Shown piece after piece: positions 36,037-44,702 of a stretch of DNA of 64,000 nucleotides (position 1 is its first letter; each line of letters begins with the position of its first letter). A program made the translations under genes and the position numbers. This stretch comes from Streptococcus constellatus subsp. constellatus (lineage in GTDB: Bacteria > Bacillota > Bacilli > Lactobacillales > Streptococcaceae): contig NZ_AP014647.1 in the NCBI RefSeq assembly GCF_023167545.1, positions 992,001-1,056,000 of the forward strand, written 5' to 3'. The notes below the pieces were generated by a model. The model was not told the origin of the DNA. It did no database searches and was given only the letters and a program-made list of their open reading frames with translations.

Positions 36037-37260
36037 ATGAAATACCCTAATCTTTTAAACCGTTTTCTGACTTATGTTAAAGTCAATACACGCTCAGACG
36101 AGACCTCCACTACTACTCCTAGCACCCAGAGTCAGGTGGACTTTGCGACTAATATCCTTATCCCTGAGATGAAGCGGGTCGGCTTGGAAAATGTCTACTA
36201 CTTACCTAACGGCTACGCCATCGGTACTCTTCCTGCAAATGACCCAAGTTTCACGCGCAAAATCGGTCTCATTTCTCACATGGACACCGCAGATTTCAAC
36301 GCAGAAGGTGTCAATCCACAAATTATTGAAAATTATAATGGTGAAGTGATTCCGCTTGGGCAGTCTGGTTTTAATCTTGACCCTGCTGATTTTGCTAGTT
36401 TGAAAAAATACAAAGGACAAACCTTAATTACAACCGATGGAACGACTCTTCTTGGATCTGATGATAAATCAGGTATTGCTGAAATTATGACAGCAATTGA
36501 ATATCTAGCAGGTCACCCAGAAATCAAACACGGCGAAATTCGAGTTGGTTTTGGTCCAGATGAAGAAATTGGTATCGGAGCTGACAAGTTTGATGCGATA
36601 GATTTCGATGTAGATTTCGCTTATACGGTTGACGGTGGACCTCTCGGAGAACTTCAATTTGAAACTTTCTCTGCAGCTAGTGCAGAAATCACTTTCCAAG
36701 GACGCAATGTCCATCCCGGAACAGCAAAAGGACAAATGATCAATGCTCTGCAATTAGCTATTGACTTTCATAATCAATTACCAAATAGTGACCGCCCTGA
36801 ACTAACAGATGGCTACGAAGGCTTCTATCATCTTATGAATGTAGAAGGAACTGTTGAGGAAGCAAAAGCAAGTTATATCATTCGTGACTTTGATGCAGTA
36901 ACCTTTGAAAAACGCAAAGAACTCATGCGCTCCATTACTAATAAGATGAATGAAAAACATGGTGAACGGGTTCATTTAGAACTGAAAGATCAATACTACA
37001 ATATGCGCCAAGTCATTGAAAAAGACATGACACCTATCAATATTGCAAAGGCTGTTATGGAAAAACTTGACATCAAACCGATTATCGATCCTATTCGTGG
37101 CGGAACAGACGGCTCAAAGATTTCCTTTATGGGTATTCCGACACCAAATATCTTTGCCGGCGGCGAAAACATGCATGGACGCTTTGAATACGTCAGTCTG
37201 CAAACAATGGAACGTGCCGTTGATACTATTATTGGTATTGTTTCCTACAGAGACGAGTAG
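36037..37260 (+). CDS. pepT: Peptidase T (tripeptide aminopeptidase)
   Basis: A protein of 407 residues, the standard PepT length. It is an M20 dinuclear zinc aminopeptidase releasing N-terminal residues from tripeptides. Metal-site motifs are [35 protein letters not shown] and the C-terminal [10 protein letters not shown]. An AAGGAGAG site precedes the ATG at 36037; the in-frame ATG at 36019 lies before the ribosome site and is not the start. It serves nutrition from oligopeptides in the cytoplasm. Confidence 0.96.
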   Translation: MKYPNLLNRFLTYVKVNTRSDETSTTTPSTQSQVDFATNILIPEMKRVGLENVYYLPNGYAIGTLPANDPSFTRKIGLISHMDTADFNAEGVNPQIIENYNGEVIPLGQSGFNLDPADFASLKKYKGQTLITTDGTTLLGSDDKSGIAEIMTAIEYLAGHPEIKHGEIRVGFGPDEEIGIGADKFDAIDFDVDFAYTVDGGPLGELQFETFSAASAEITFQGRNVHPGTAKGQMINALQLAIDFHNQLPNSDRPELTDGYEGFYHLMNVEGTVEEAKASYIIRDFDAVTFEKRKELMRSITNKMNEKHGERVHLELKDQYYNMRQVIEKDMTPINIAKAVMEKLDIKPIIDPIRGGTDGSKISFMGIPTPNIFAGGENMHGRFEYVSLQTMERAVDTIIGIVSYRDE

Positions 37261-37275
37261 CTCCCAGTCAAATAG

Positions 37276-37315
37276 AAAAAACTTTAGCTCTCATTATGTA
37301 GAGCTAAAGTTTTTT
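37276..37315. terminator. Bidirectional terminator between pepT and the DUF1275 gene
   Basis: A perfect 16-bp inverted repeat (37276-37291 against 37300-37315) with A6 and T6 borders. The right arm overlaps the stop codon of the convergent DUF1275 gene, so it serves both. Confidence 0.9.
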
Positions 37316-37994
37316 ATCTTCTGCGAATGTATTGCACCATTCTAAAGTTCAAAAATGCTAGCAAAATAATAGCCACGAGCCAGATTGTTTTCAACAAATA
37401 AAATTGTATCAAATAAGTAGAAATAATCGCTCCTATCACAAAACTTCCTAATAAAGCCACGAAGAAAATGCCTTCCGTTAAGCAAGTTTTTTCTTTTGTA
37501 CGCACATAAGTACCAAAAGCTACCATTGTTTTTTTGATATTGCCCGTCATAAAGGAATTATTGTAGACAATGCCATCCACTTCACCAAAAGCCGTTGCCA
37601 CCAACCCCATACAAAAACCAATCGGCGGAACAATGAAAAGATTAGACACGGTTGCTGGTAGAAATCCTGTAAGCCCACAAAACAAAATCAGTGGGAGAAT
37701 GCTGGACAAGCGCCATAAAGAATTTTCAAAGCTATTTTTGAAAATGGTTAACACAAAAATGCCTAACATAAAAGCCAGCATCGTTGCCAACTTCACTTCT
37801 ATTTCTCCTGTCTCATGATGAATCAACTCAACTGACAAGAACACAACGTTTCCTGTTTGACCCGCAACCAATGTCCCGCCTCTTTCAATAAATGTATAAG
37901 CGTCAATAAATCCCGCACAAAAAGTCAGCAGACAGGCAAAAAATTTCGAGCGCGAATGAAACTTCCTTTTCCTTTTTATACTTTTTATCATCAT
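37314..37994 (-). CDS. DUF1275/YoaK-family membrane protein
   Basis: A protein of 226 residues with about six membrane segments. The DUF1275 signature is visible near the N-terminus (FCAGFIDAYTFIERGGTLVAGQTGNVVF) and centrally (NNSFMTGNIKKT). The basic N-terminus (MIKSIKRKRKFHSRSK) fits the positive-inside rule. The family is widespread and uncharacterised, possibly a transporter. It ends within a bidirectional terminator shared with pepT. Confidence 0.85.
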   Translation of the reverse strand: MMIKSIKRKRKFHSRSKFFACLLTFCAGFIDAYTFIERGGTLVAGQTGNVVFLSVELIHHETGEIEVKLATMLAFMLGIFVLTIFKNSFENSLWRLSSILPLILFCGLTGFLPATVSNLFIVPPIGFCMGLVATAFGEVDGIVYNNSFMTGNIKKTMVAFGTYVRTKEKTCLTEGIFFVALLGSFVIGAIISTYLIQFYLLKTIWLVAIILLAFLNFRMVQYIRRR

Positions 37995-38033
37995 TATCTA
38001 AAAAGTCTAGCACTTCCTCACTAGACTTCCTTT

Positions 38034-38669
38034 CTATGACTCTCTTGCTTCCTGCAAGATTTTTTCAATTTTCGTTGTAATCAGATCAATCGCCACTGTG
38101 TTAGAAGCTCCTTCTGGAATAATTACATCCGCATAGCGCTTGGTAGGCTCGATAAATTGATGATACATAGGCTTTACCACACCTAAATATTGCTCAATGA
38201 CACTATCTAAACTACGACCACGTTCATCCATATCTCGCTTAATCCTGCGAATGATCCGAACATCATCATCTGTATCCACAAAAATCTTAATGTCCATTAA
38301 ATCACGTAAGCGTTTGTCCTCTAAAACCAGAATCCCTTCTACAATGAAGACATCTTGCGGATCTTGACGATACGTTCTATCACTACGCGTATGAGCTGTA
38401 TAATCATAAGTCGGAATATCTACTGGACGCCCTGCCAACAACTCCTTGATTTGCGCAATCATCAAATCTGTATCAAAAGCAAAAGGATGGTCATAGTTGG
38501 TTTTGATTCGTTCTTCAAATGTCAAATGAGATTGGTCCTTATAATAAGAATCATGCTCAATCATAGCAATCTTTTCATTTGGAAAATTTGATAGAATAGC
38601 TCTCGAAACACTCGTCTTACCACCACCAGATCCACCAGTCACGCCAATAATAATCGGTCTATTTTGCAT
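38034..38669 (-). CDS. udk: Uridine kinase
   Basis: A protein of 211 residues with the P-loop [17 protein letters not shown], the [12 protein letters not shown] motif, and [13 protein letters not shown]. It phosphorylates uridine and cytidine in pyrimidine salvage. Length is normal. It is a single leftward gene, divergent from the Gfo/Idh/MocA gene. Confidence 0.95.
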   Translation of the reverse strand: MQNRPIIIGVTGGSGGGKTSVSRAILSNFPNEKIAMIEHDSYYKDQSHLTFEERIKTNYDHPFAFDTDLMIAQIKELLAGRPVDIPTYDYTAHTRSDRTYRQDPQDVFIVEGILVLEDKRLRDLMDIKIFVDTDDDVRIIRRIKRDMDERGRSLDSVIEQYLGVVKPMYHQFIEPTKRYADVIIPEGASNTVAIDLITTKIEKILQEARES

Positions 38670-38773
38670 TATTCACTCCATTTTTTATCATCTTATCTAT
38701 TTTACAACAAATCATGATATAATGAAAGAGGTAAATCAAAATAAATGACAAAATAAAAAATAAGGAGAAAACG

Positions 38774-39763
38774 ATGTTAAAACTCGGAACGATTGGAACT
38801 GGAGACATTGTTCACCAATTTGTCAAGGCTGCTCATTCGACAAAAGACTATCAACTGACTGCGGTATATTCACGGACGATACATGCTGCTCAAGCATTTG
38901 CCAGTTATTACAAAAATGTAGATTGCTACACAGATATGGCTAATTTTTTAACTAATGATATAGACATTGTCTATATTGCAAGCCCTAATTCTCTGCATTT
39001 CCCACAAGCAAAAGCTGCTATTTCAGCAAGCAAACATGTAATTGTAGAAAAACCTGCTGTCTCACGCCCAGAAGAATGGGCTGAATTGGTAACATTAGCT
39101 CAAGAACAGCATGTATACATTTTTGAAGCAGCTCGTAACTATCATGAGCAATCATTTGATGTCATTTCAGATTTTCTCAAAAACAAAACGATTCTTGGGG
39201 CACATTTCACCTATGCGAAGTATTCTTCCAAAATGCCAGCTCTGTTAGCTGGACAAGAGCCAAACGTCTTTTCTGCTAAGTTTTCAGGCGGTGCTCTAAT
39301 GGACTTAGGCATTTATCCTGTCTATGCAGCCATACGACTTTTTGGAGCACCAGAAAATGCCTATTACACCGCTCAGCAATTACCAAGTACTGTCGATCTA
39401 AATGGAGTAGGAAGCTTAATCTATCCAGAATTTCAAGTGACTATCCAAACCGGAAAAAATATCAATAGTTTTTTCCCTGCTGAAATTTATACAACAGACG
39501 GTACACTGACCTTAAATTCGATTGAATTCATTACTTCGGCTGTTTTTCAAGATTTAAATAAAGAGAAAAAGACTCTTGAAATTGTGCGCTCTTCTCACAC
39601 CATGGCAGAAGAAGCCAAACGATTCGCTCAAGTATTGAGCGGTGAGATAAAACAAGAAATTTACCAAAACTGGCTAGACGCTGCTGCTGCCGTGCATAAA
39701 ACTCTGTTTAGCATGCGACAAGATGCTGGTATTAGATTTGAGGCTGATCATGACAACAACTAA
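38774..39763 (+). CDS. Gfo/Idh/MocA-family oxidoreductase
   Basis: A protein of 329 residues. An N-terminal Rossmann fold (LGTIGTGDIVHQFVKA) is followed by the family EKP motif (KHVIVEKPAVSRPEEW) and a C-terminal substrate domain with SGGALMDLGIYPVY. Members oxidise or reduce sugars and related compounds with NAD(P). An extended -10 (TGATATAAT, 38715-38723) and a TAAGGAG site precede the ATG. The stop overlaps the start of the helicase gene by 14 bases, so the two are coupled. Substrate is unknown. Confidence 0.9.
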   Translation: MLKLGTIGTGDIVHQFVKAAHSTKDYQLTAVYSRTIHAAQAFASYYKNVDCYTDMANFLTNDIDIVYIASPNSLHFPQAKAAISASKHVIVEKPAVSRPEEWAELVTLAQEQHVYIFEAARNYHEQSFDVISDFLKNKTILGAHFTYAKYSSKMPALLAGQEPNVFSAKFSGGALMDLGIYPVYAAIRLFGAPENAYYTAQQLPSTVDLNGVGSLIYPEFQVTIQTGKNINSFFPAEIYTTDGTLTLNSIEFITSAVFQDLNKEKKTLEIVRSSHTMAEEAKRFAQVLSGEIKQEIYQNWLDAAAAVHKTLFSMRQDAGIRFEADHDNN

Positions 39764-40835
39764 TTTCCCTCAAAGTTGGCAAGACCAACTTACCAAACTT
39801 GGCTTTGAGTATTTAACTCCCATTCAAGAACAACTCTTTCAACCTATTACAGAGGGTGAAAATGTCCTTGGAATAAGCCCTACCGGAACTGGAAAAACAC
39901 TTGCCTACCTTTTTCCTAGTCTTCTAAAACTAAAGCCTAAGAAATCCCAGCAATTACTTATCTTGGCTCCCAATACTGAGCTAGCTGGACAAATTTTCGA
40001 CGTCACCAAAACATGGGCTGAACTACTTGGCTTAACAGCTCAGCTCTTTCTATCTGGCTCCAGCCAAAAACGACAAATTGAACGGTTAAAAAAAGGCCCT
40101 GAAATTCTCATCGGGACGCCAGGACGCATTTTTGAACTGATTAAACTAAAAAAAATCAAAATGATGACTGTCGATACAATCATTCTGGATGAATTTGATC
40201 AATTGCTTAGTGATTCACAATATCACTTTGTTGACAAAATTATTCACTATGTACCTCGTGAACATCAATTGATTTATATGAGTGCTACTGCTAAATTTGA
40301 GCAGGATAAAATTGTTGAAAATACAATCCAAATCAAAACAGAAAATCAACAACTTGATAATATTCGTCATTTTTATATGCAAGTTAAACAGCGCGACAAA
40401 GTTGAATGCTTGCGAAAGCTAGCTCAAGTTTCAGAATTTCGTGCGCTTATCTTTTTCAATGCCCTCTCGGACTTAGGAAGTGCTGAGGAAAAGTTGCAAT
40501 ACCGTCATATTCAGGCTGTGTCCTTGGCTAGTGATATCAACATAAAATTCCGCAAGATTATCTTGGAGCAATTTAAAGACAACGAACTTACACTCTTACT
40601 CGCCACTGACTTGGTAGCTAGAGGAATTGACATTGATTCTCTTGAGTACGTCATCAACTATGATCTACCTCGCGATCTTGAAACCTATACACACCGTGCT
40701 GGACGAACTGGACGAATGGGCAAAAAAGGATCTGTCATTACATTCATCAGCCACCCAGAAGAATTAAAAACACTTAAAAAATATGCTCACATCCAAGAAA
40801 TTATCTTAAAAGATCGTGAACTCTATGTGAAATAG
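39750..40835 (+). CDS. DEAD-box-family RNA helicase with DEFD motif
   Basis: A protein of about 361 residues containing only the two RecA-like domains, without a C-terminal RNA-binding extension. Motifs are the Q motif with TPIQEQLF, motif I SPTGTGKT, GTPGRIFEL (Ib), motif II LDEFD (Phe in place of Ala), SATAKFE (III), and HRAGRTGRMG (VI). I start at 39750 (MTTTNFPQSW), 8 bases from GAGG and inside the end of the upstream gene. A longer opening at 39723 is less likely. Pneumococcal homologues of this minimal type exist, but the role is not known. Confidence 0.9.
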   Translation: MTTTNFPQSWQDQLTKLGFEYLTPIQEQLFQPITEGENVLGISPTGTGKTLAYLFPSLLKLKPKKSQQLLILAPNTELAGQIFDVTKTWAELLGLTAQLFLSGSSQKRQIERLKKGPEILIGTPGRIFELIKLKKIKMMTVDTIILDEFDQLLSDSQYHFVDKIIHYVPREHQLIYMSATAKFEQDKIVENTIQIKTENQQLDNIRHFYMQVKQRDKVECLRKLAQVSEFRALIFFNALSDLGSAEEKLQYRHIQAVSLASDINIKFRKIILEQFKDNELTLLLATDLVARGIDIDSLEYVINYDLPRDLETYTHRAGRTGRMGKKGSVITFISHPEELKTLKKYAHIQEIILKDRELYVK

Positions 40836-40880
40836 AAAACTGGTTTAGAACTAAAAAATATTAAATCTTTTAGTTCATTT

Positions 40881-40934
40881 GAACTGCACCCCAAAAGTTA
40901 GACATAAAAAATTAACTTTTGGGGTGCAGTGTTC
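40881..40934. repeat. Inverted repeat resembling fused IS3-type ends, likely terminator
   Basis: GAACTGCACCCCAAAAGTTA (40881-40900) faces the complementary TAACTTTTGGGGTGCAGTGTTC (40913-40934), arms of 18 perfect base pairs over a 12-base loop. The sequence resembles termini of streptococcal IS3-family elements. It could be two IS ends left after deletion of the interior, or a tiny mobile repeat. It follows the helicase gene and could act as its terminator, though no long T run follows. Confidence 0.6.
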
Positions 40935-41309
40935 ATTATCCCAGTTTTTTATTATTTATAACATTAAAATACTTGAAAATTTTTAAATCAATCTACAATA
41001 CTTATCAATGTTTTTAATAAATCACATCCTGTTTTTCCATTATCTAAACTCTCCTGCCAATCTCTTATCTGTTTTCGTTATCAGAATAGGTGACTAATAC
41101 TTTTGACAATGTTACTCCTTGACGGCACTTAAACGAATCTACTGTTTATTAATTTCTTCATTGTCTTTCCTTTCATAAGACCATCATGATTTTTTATTGC
41201 TCAATCTTTGGTTGATTCCATATATTATTTTTTCTCCATTATCAAATCTAATTTCCACACCACAACACTATATTAAAAAGCTGGGATAAATATCTCAGCT
41301 TTTTAATTA
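40935..41309. other. AT-rich gap with decayed coding traces
   Basis: About 375 bases without an intact gene. Read leftward, short open fragments such as VEIRFDNGEKIIYGINQRL (around 41250-41190) and RQGVTLSKVLVTYSDNENR (around 41135-41080) look like pieces of once-coding sequence interrupted by stops. I cannot name a parent protein. The terminator of the rplT operon lies at 41275-41304. Confidence 0.35.
41275..41304 (-). terminator. Terminator of the infC-rpmI-rplT operon
   Basis: AAAAAGCTGGGA (41275-41286) pairs with TCTCAGCTTTTT (41293-41304) with one wobble and a T run on the leftward strand. It lies 6 bases beyond the rplT stop. Confidence 0.85.
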
Positions 41310-41669
41310 TTATTTACCTAACTTTGCTTTAGCTGCATCTGCAAGCGCTGTGAAAGCTGCTGCATCGTTAACTGCTAAATCAGCCAACATTTTACGGTTT
41401 ACTTCGATTTCAGCCAATTTCAAACCATGCATCAATTGTGAATATGAAAGTCCGTTGAGACGAGCTGCCGCATTGATACGTGTAATCCACAATTTACGGA
41501 AATCGCGTTTCTTTTGACGACGGTCACGGTATGCATAGTAGTAAGAGTTCATTACTTGTTCTTTTGCTGTGCGGAACAAGATATGTTTTGCACCATAGTA
41601 ACCTTTAGCTAATTTTAAAATACGTTTACGACGTTTGCGTGATACAACGCCACCTTTAACACGTGCCAT
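41310..41669 (-). CDS. rplT: 50S ribosomal protein L20
   Basis: A protein of 119 residues with the highly basic L20 N-terminus ([26 protein letters not shown]) and [23 protein letters not shown]. It is an early assembly protein of the large subunit and in some bacteria represses its own operon. Last gene of infC-rpmI-rplT. Confidence 0.98.
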
Positions 41670-41715
41670 TTATATTTCCTCCAATATTTCCTAGAATAAT
41701 CTACTGCAAAATCTC

Positions 41716-41916
41716 TTATTTAAGACCTGTCAGCATTGCTTTGATACGTTTGAAATCTCCTGAATGCACCATTGCTGCTTTACGAAGATGACGACGTTGT
41801 TTTTTAGTTTTTCCGTGGAAACGGTGAGAAGTGTAAGCACGGAAACGTTTCAAGCCACCAGAACCTGTACGTTTGAAACGTTTAGCTGATGCGCGGTGTG
41901 TTTTTTGTTTTGGCAT
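41716..41916 (-). CDS. rpmI: 50S ribosomal protein L35
   Basis: A protein of 66 residues, basic throughout, with the L35 pattern [18 protein letters not shown] and [16 protein letters not shown]. Middle gene of the infC operon with a good ribosome site (AAAGGAG). Confidence 0.98.
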   Translation of the reverse strand: MPKQKTHRASAKRFKRTGSGGLKRFRAYTSHRFHGKTKKQRRHLRKAAMVHSGDFKRIKAMLTGLK

Positions 41917-41949
41917 GATATTTTTCTCCTTTTTTTAACTTCTAACAGA

Positions 41950-42471
41950 TTACTTTTTGTCAGGGATTGGTGCTAACTGCATGAACATTTGACGTCCATC
42001 CATCTTAGCTCTTTGTTCAATAATCGCAATATCCTGCGTTGCTTGAGCAAAGTCGGCTAATACTTTCGCTCCGATTTCTTTGTGAGTAATCATCCGCCCT
42101 TTAAAGCGAATAGAAACCTTCACTTTATTTCCTTTTTCAAGGAACTTGCGTGCATTACGAAGTTTTGTATCAAAGTCACCTTTGTCAATAGTTGGACTAA
42201 GACGAACTTCTTTCACAGTAACAACACTTTGTTTTTTGCGTTGCTCTTTTTGTTTTTTCTGATACTCAAACTTGAACTTTCCATAGTCCATAATTTTTGC
42301 AACAGGCGGTTTAGCTTGTGGTTGAATCAGAACAAGATCCACATTTGCATCGTCAGCAATCGCTTGCGCTTCGCTAAGTGGTTTAATGCCCAATTGCTCA
42401 CCATCAAGACCGATCAAACGAACTTCACGTACACGAATTTCATCATTGATGAATAAGTCTTGTTTTGCTAT
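41950..42471 (-). CDS. infC: Translation initiation factor IF-3, probable AUA start
   Basis: IF-3 controls start codon selection and subunit dissociation. The N domain has [14 protein letters not shown], the linker is basic and the C domain contains [16 protein letters not shown]. Annotation from an upstream TTG at 42507 would give 185 residues. That TTG lies in the T tract of an attenuator hairpin. A strong site, AGAGGTG (complement of 42478-42484), lies 6 bases before ATA at 42471, giving (M)[12 protein letters not shown], which aligns with the Bacillus IF-3 N-terminus. Rare AUU/AUA/AUC starts are the rule for infC and let IF-3 repress itself. Confidence 0.8.
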   Translation of the reverse strand: MAKQDLFINDEIRVREVRLIGLDGEQLGIKPLSEAQAIADDANVDLVLIQPQAKPPVAKIMDYGKFKFEYQKKQKEQRKKQSVVTVKEVRLSPTIDKGDFDTKLRNARKFLEKGNKVKVSIRFKGRMITHKEIGAKVLADFAQATQDIAIIEQRAKMDGRQMFMQLAPIPDKK

Positions 42472-42506
42472 GGTTTTCACCTCTTTTTTATTTTTAGAGA
42501 AAAACA

Positions 42507-42662
42507 AGAGCGGACTTGCTAACGCAAGTCCGCTCTACATGATAGTATTTCATTCCTGAAACTTAATCCGTAGAGCCAGACAACGTTAGTCGCAAGGCGA
42601 GAAGTTCTCACTTCTGCTTTTCTCAACTTTTATATAATATCAAGTTTTGGATTATTTGTCAA
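42507..42662 (-). promoter_or_regulatory. infC operon promoter, leader and attenuator hairpin
   Basis: Read leftward: TTGACA (complement of 42657-42662, overlapping the cmk stop), 17-base spacer, TATTAT (complement of 42634-42639). A leader of about 120 bases follows with a GAGAACTTCTC hairpin, then a 13-bp perfect stem (AGAGCGGACTTGC, complement of 42536-42524, with 42519-42507) and TTGTTTTTC. The last is an intrinsic terminator placed before the infC ribosome site. This is the form of an attenuation leader like those of L20/IF-3 operons in Firmicutes. Confidence 0.7.
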
Positions 42663-43329
42663 GGATTTTTTTAGCTTTTTCTTCGATAAAATTCACAACT
42701 TCCACAATTCCGACACCCGTCGTATCAAAATGAATAGCATCATCTGCCGGTTTTAAAGGAGAAACTGAACGGTGACTGTCCTTATAATCACGATCTGAAA
42801 TTTCTTTTTGGAGGGTTTCCAAATCAGTTGGAATACCTTTTTCAAGATTTTCTTTATAACGGCGTTGAGCTCTTTCCTCAACTGAGGCTACAAGAAAAAT
42901 TTTTAACTCTGCATGAGGCAAAACAACTGTTCCAATGTCACGCCCATCCATAACAATACCACCTTGAGTAGCAATTTCTCGTTGTAAATCAACCAACTTT
43001 TCTCGTACTTCTGGAATTGCAGACACCCAAGAAACATTGTTAGTTACTTCATTTTCTCGAATCGGATGCGTCACATCTACATCTCCAACAAAAACGAGTT
43101 GCTCTCCATCTTTACCACGTCCAAAACTAACAGGATAAGTATCTAATAGCGCAACAATTTCAGACCACTTTTCCGCCGATAAATCATTTTGTAAAGCTAA
43201 GTAAGTCGCTGCACGATACATCGCACCTGTATCCAAGTAAGTGTAATCGAAATCTTTTGCAATAATTTTTGCAACTGTTGACTTTCCACTTGAAGCTGGT
43301 CCATCAATAGCAATTTGAATCTGTTTCAT
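42652..43329 (-). CDS. cmk: Cytidylate kinase
   Basis: A protein of 225 residues with the P-loop [27 protein letters not shown], and [20 protein letters not shown]. It phosphorylates CMP and dCMP. It lies 9 bases below the LysM protein gene, and the infC promoter starts inside its 3' end. Confidence 0.96.
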   Translation of the reverse strand: MKQIQIAIDGPASSGKSTVAKIIAKDFDYTYLDTGAMYRAATYLALQNDLSAEKWSEIVALLDTYPVSFGRGKDGEQLVFVGDVDVTHPIRENEVTNNVSWVSAIPEVREKLVDLQREIATQGGIVMDGRDIGTVVLPHAELKIFLVASVEERAQRRYKENLEKGIPTDLETLQKEISDRDYKDSHRSVSPLKPADDAIHFDTTGVGIVEVVNFIEEKAKKILDK

Positions 43330-43338
43330 TCGGCACTC

Positions 43339-43791
43339 CTATCGAATTTTTACTACATCACCTGGATTAGCGTACCACGCACCTGTTGTCATGTGAGATG
43401 GATTTAAACGCTCTAATTCCGCAATTGAAATCCCCGCACGCGCGGCAATGGCAGCTTCTCCTTCTCCAGCCTGAACGGTAATCGTTCCTTCAGATGATTG
43501 CGGCTGACTGCTATCACTTGCTGCTTTAGAAGAAGCGGGAGCACTAGAACTTTCACTTGATTTACTAGTAGTTTTTGCAGCATTATAAAAGCCCTCCGTT
43601 GCTGCCTTCTTACTACTTCCACCAGTAGATAAATAAATCATCATTCCTACCATTACAATCGCTATAACGAAAAAAATAACAGCTAAAATCGTCAACACAC
43701 GATTAGCTACTACACCGTTCGTTTTTTTGCTTCTCGCCAATTCTTTTTCTCCCTTGTCATAAATATCTTCTTCCCATGGTTCCTTTGCCAT
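43339..43791 (-). CDS. Membrane-anchored LysM protein (SAG1386/EF1546 type)
   Basis: A protein of about 150 residues. An acidic/basic cytoplasmic N-terminus (MAKEPWEEDIYDKGEKEL) is followed by one membrane segment (about 38-60), a Ser/Ala-rich linker and a C-terminal LysM domain (TVQAGEGEAAIAARAGISIAELERLNP). LysM binds peptidoglycan N-acetylglucosamine. The family is described in streptococci and enterococci beside cmk, as here. I start at 43791 behind AAGGAGG; the ORF opens further upstream at 43887 without support. Confidence 0.88.
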   Translation of the reverse strand: MAKEPWEEDIYDKGEKELARSKKTNGVVANRVLTILAVIFFVIAIVMVGMMIYLSTGGSSKKAATEGFYNAAKTTSKSSESSSAPASSKAASDSSQPQSSEGTITVQAGEGEAAIAARAGISIAELERLNPSHMTTGAWYANPGDVVKIR

Positions 43792-43830
43792 GACTTCCTC
43801 CTTGTATTTTTTCCAAATTCCGATTACAAT

Positions 43831-44034
43831 ATGAGTATGAAAGTTACACTCATTCCTGAACGATGCATTGCTTGTGGTCTTTGTCAAACCTATTCTGACC
43901 TATTTGATTACCATGATAATGGCATTGTCAAATTTTATCAAGATGATGAGCTTCTGGAAAAGGAAGTTCCCGAAACACCTGATATTATTGAAGCGATCAA
44001 AAACTGTCCTACAAAAGCTCTTATGAAAGAGTAG
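43831..44034 (+). CDS. fer: Ferredoxin
   Basis: A protein of 67 residues of the single-cluster ferredoxin type. CIACGLC supplies three cysteines, and a later CP (NCPTKAL) gives a fourth, so a [4Fe-4S] or [3Fe-4S] cluster fits. It is divergent from the LysM gene with about 40 bases between the two starts. Its 3' end overlaps the convergent EbsA gene by 14 bases. The partner enzyme is unknown. Confidence 0.9.
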   Translation: MSMKVTLIPERCIACGLCQTYSDLFDYHDNGIVKFYQDDELLEKEVPETPDIIEAIKNCPTKALMKE

Positions 44035-44515
44035 TCTTTTTAGGTTGAGCATAATATAGTTCAAAATAGTCTACATGGGTTAAATTATCCACTAATTCAA
44101 CTTCCCCTTTAAAATGGTCATTCAAAGCCAAAGCATTTACAAAATACTTCTTAGGCCACTTGCGCATACAAAACGTACGGCCTTTTTCTTTGCCATCAAA
44201 GAAGAGAGTAATAGAGGTCTTTGTTACCTCTATCTTACGAATCGTTGAAATTTCTATCTTTGAAGGTGTAAATGGATTTGCTGTAGTAATCCTTAAAATC
44301 CCGTCGTCATATATCGTAAAATATCGATGTATGCCAATTCCCAACAATACCATGAACAAAAAGAAAGAGAAAAGGACTAAAAACGGAACTTCTGAACTCT
44401 CAAATAAAAATGCAAAACCTATAAAAATCGGAATGACCGATAAAGACCAATAGATGATTAGAAGAGAAAGATCTGGTTGCCAATGATAACGCAACTGACC
44501 AAAAATCTTTATCAT
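44021..44515 (-). CDS. EbsA-family membrane protein
   Basis: A protein of 164 residues. Two membrane helices in the first half (about 18-40 and 45-65) precede a soluble domain with a PH-like pattern (FTIYDDGILRITTANPFTPSKI). It resembles EbsA of Enterococcus, named as a pore-forming protein, for which I know of no firm function. GAGGAGG precedes the ATG. The gene is convergent with, and overlaps, the ferredoxin gene. Confidence 0.7.
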   Translation of the reverse strand: MIKIFGQLRYHWQPDLSLLIIYWSLSVIPIFIGFAFLFESSEVPFLVLFSFFLFMVLLGIGIHRYFTIYDDGILRITTANPFTPSKIEISTIRKIEVTKTSITLFFDGKEKGRTFCMRKWPKKYFVNALALNDHFKGEVELVDNLTHVDYFELYYAQPKKTTLS

Positions 44516-44702
44516 GCTTGCACCTCCTCTTCTACTAGTTTATCATAAAAAAAAGAAAAATGGGAGTGAGATTGGATAACAAAGAAAAAAATTAGGAAAT
44601 CAAGATATCGTTCTATACAAACCTCTACTTTTGCAATAATTTTTATACTTTTCAAGCAAGTCATCTGCATCATCTTTCCGATTTTCAGAAAAAAATTAAA
44701 TA

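Noticed and set aside
40935..41275. A named pseudogene between the helicase and rplT
   Set aside because: Short open fragments can be read leftward, but stops interrupt every frame and I could not tie them to a parent family, so it is described only as a gap with traces.
42472..42507. TTG at 42507 as the infC start
   Set aside because: It falls in the T tract of the attenuator stem without a ribosome site, whereas the ATA at 42471 has one at ideal distance.
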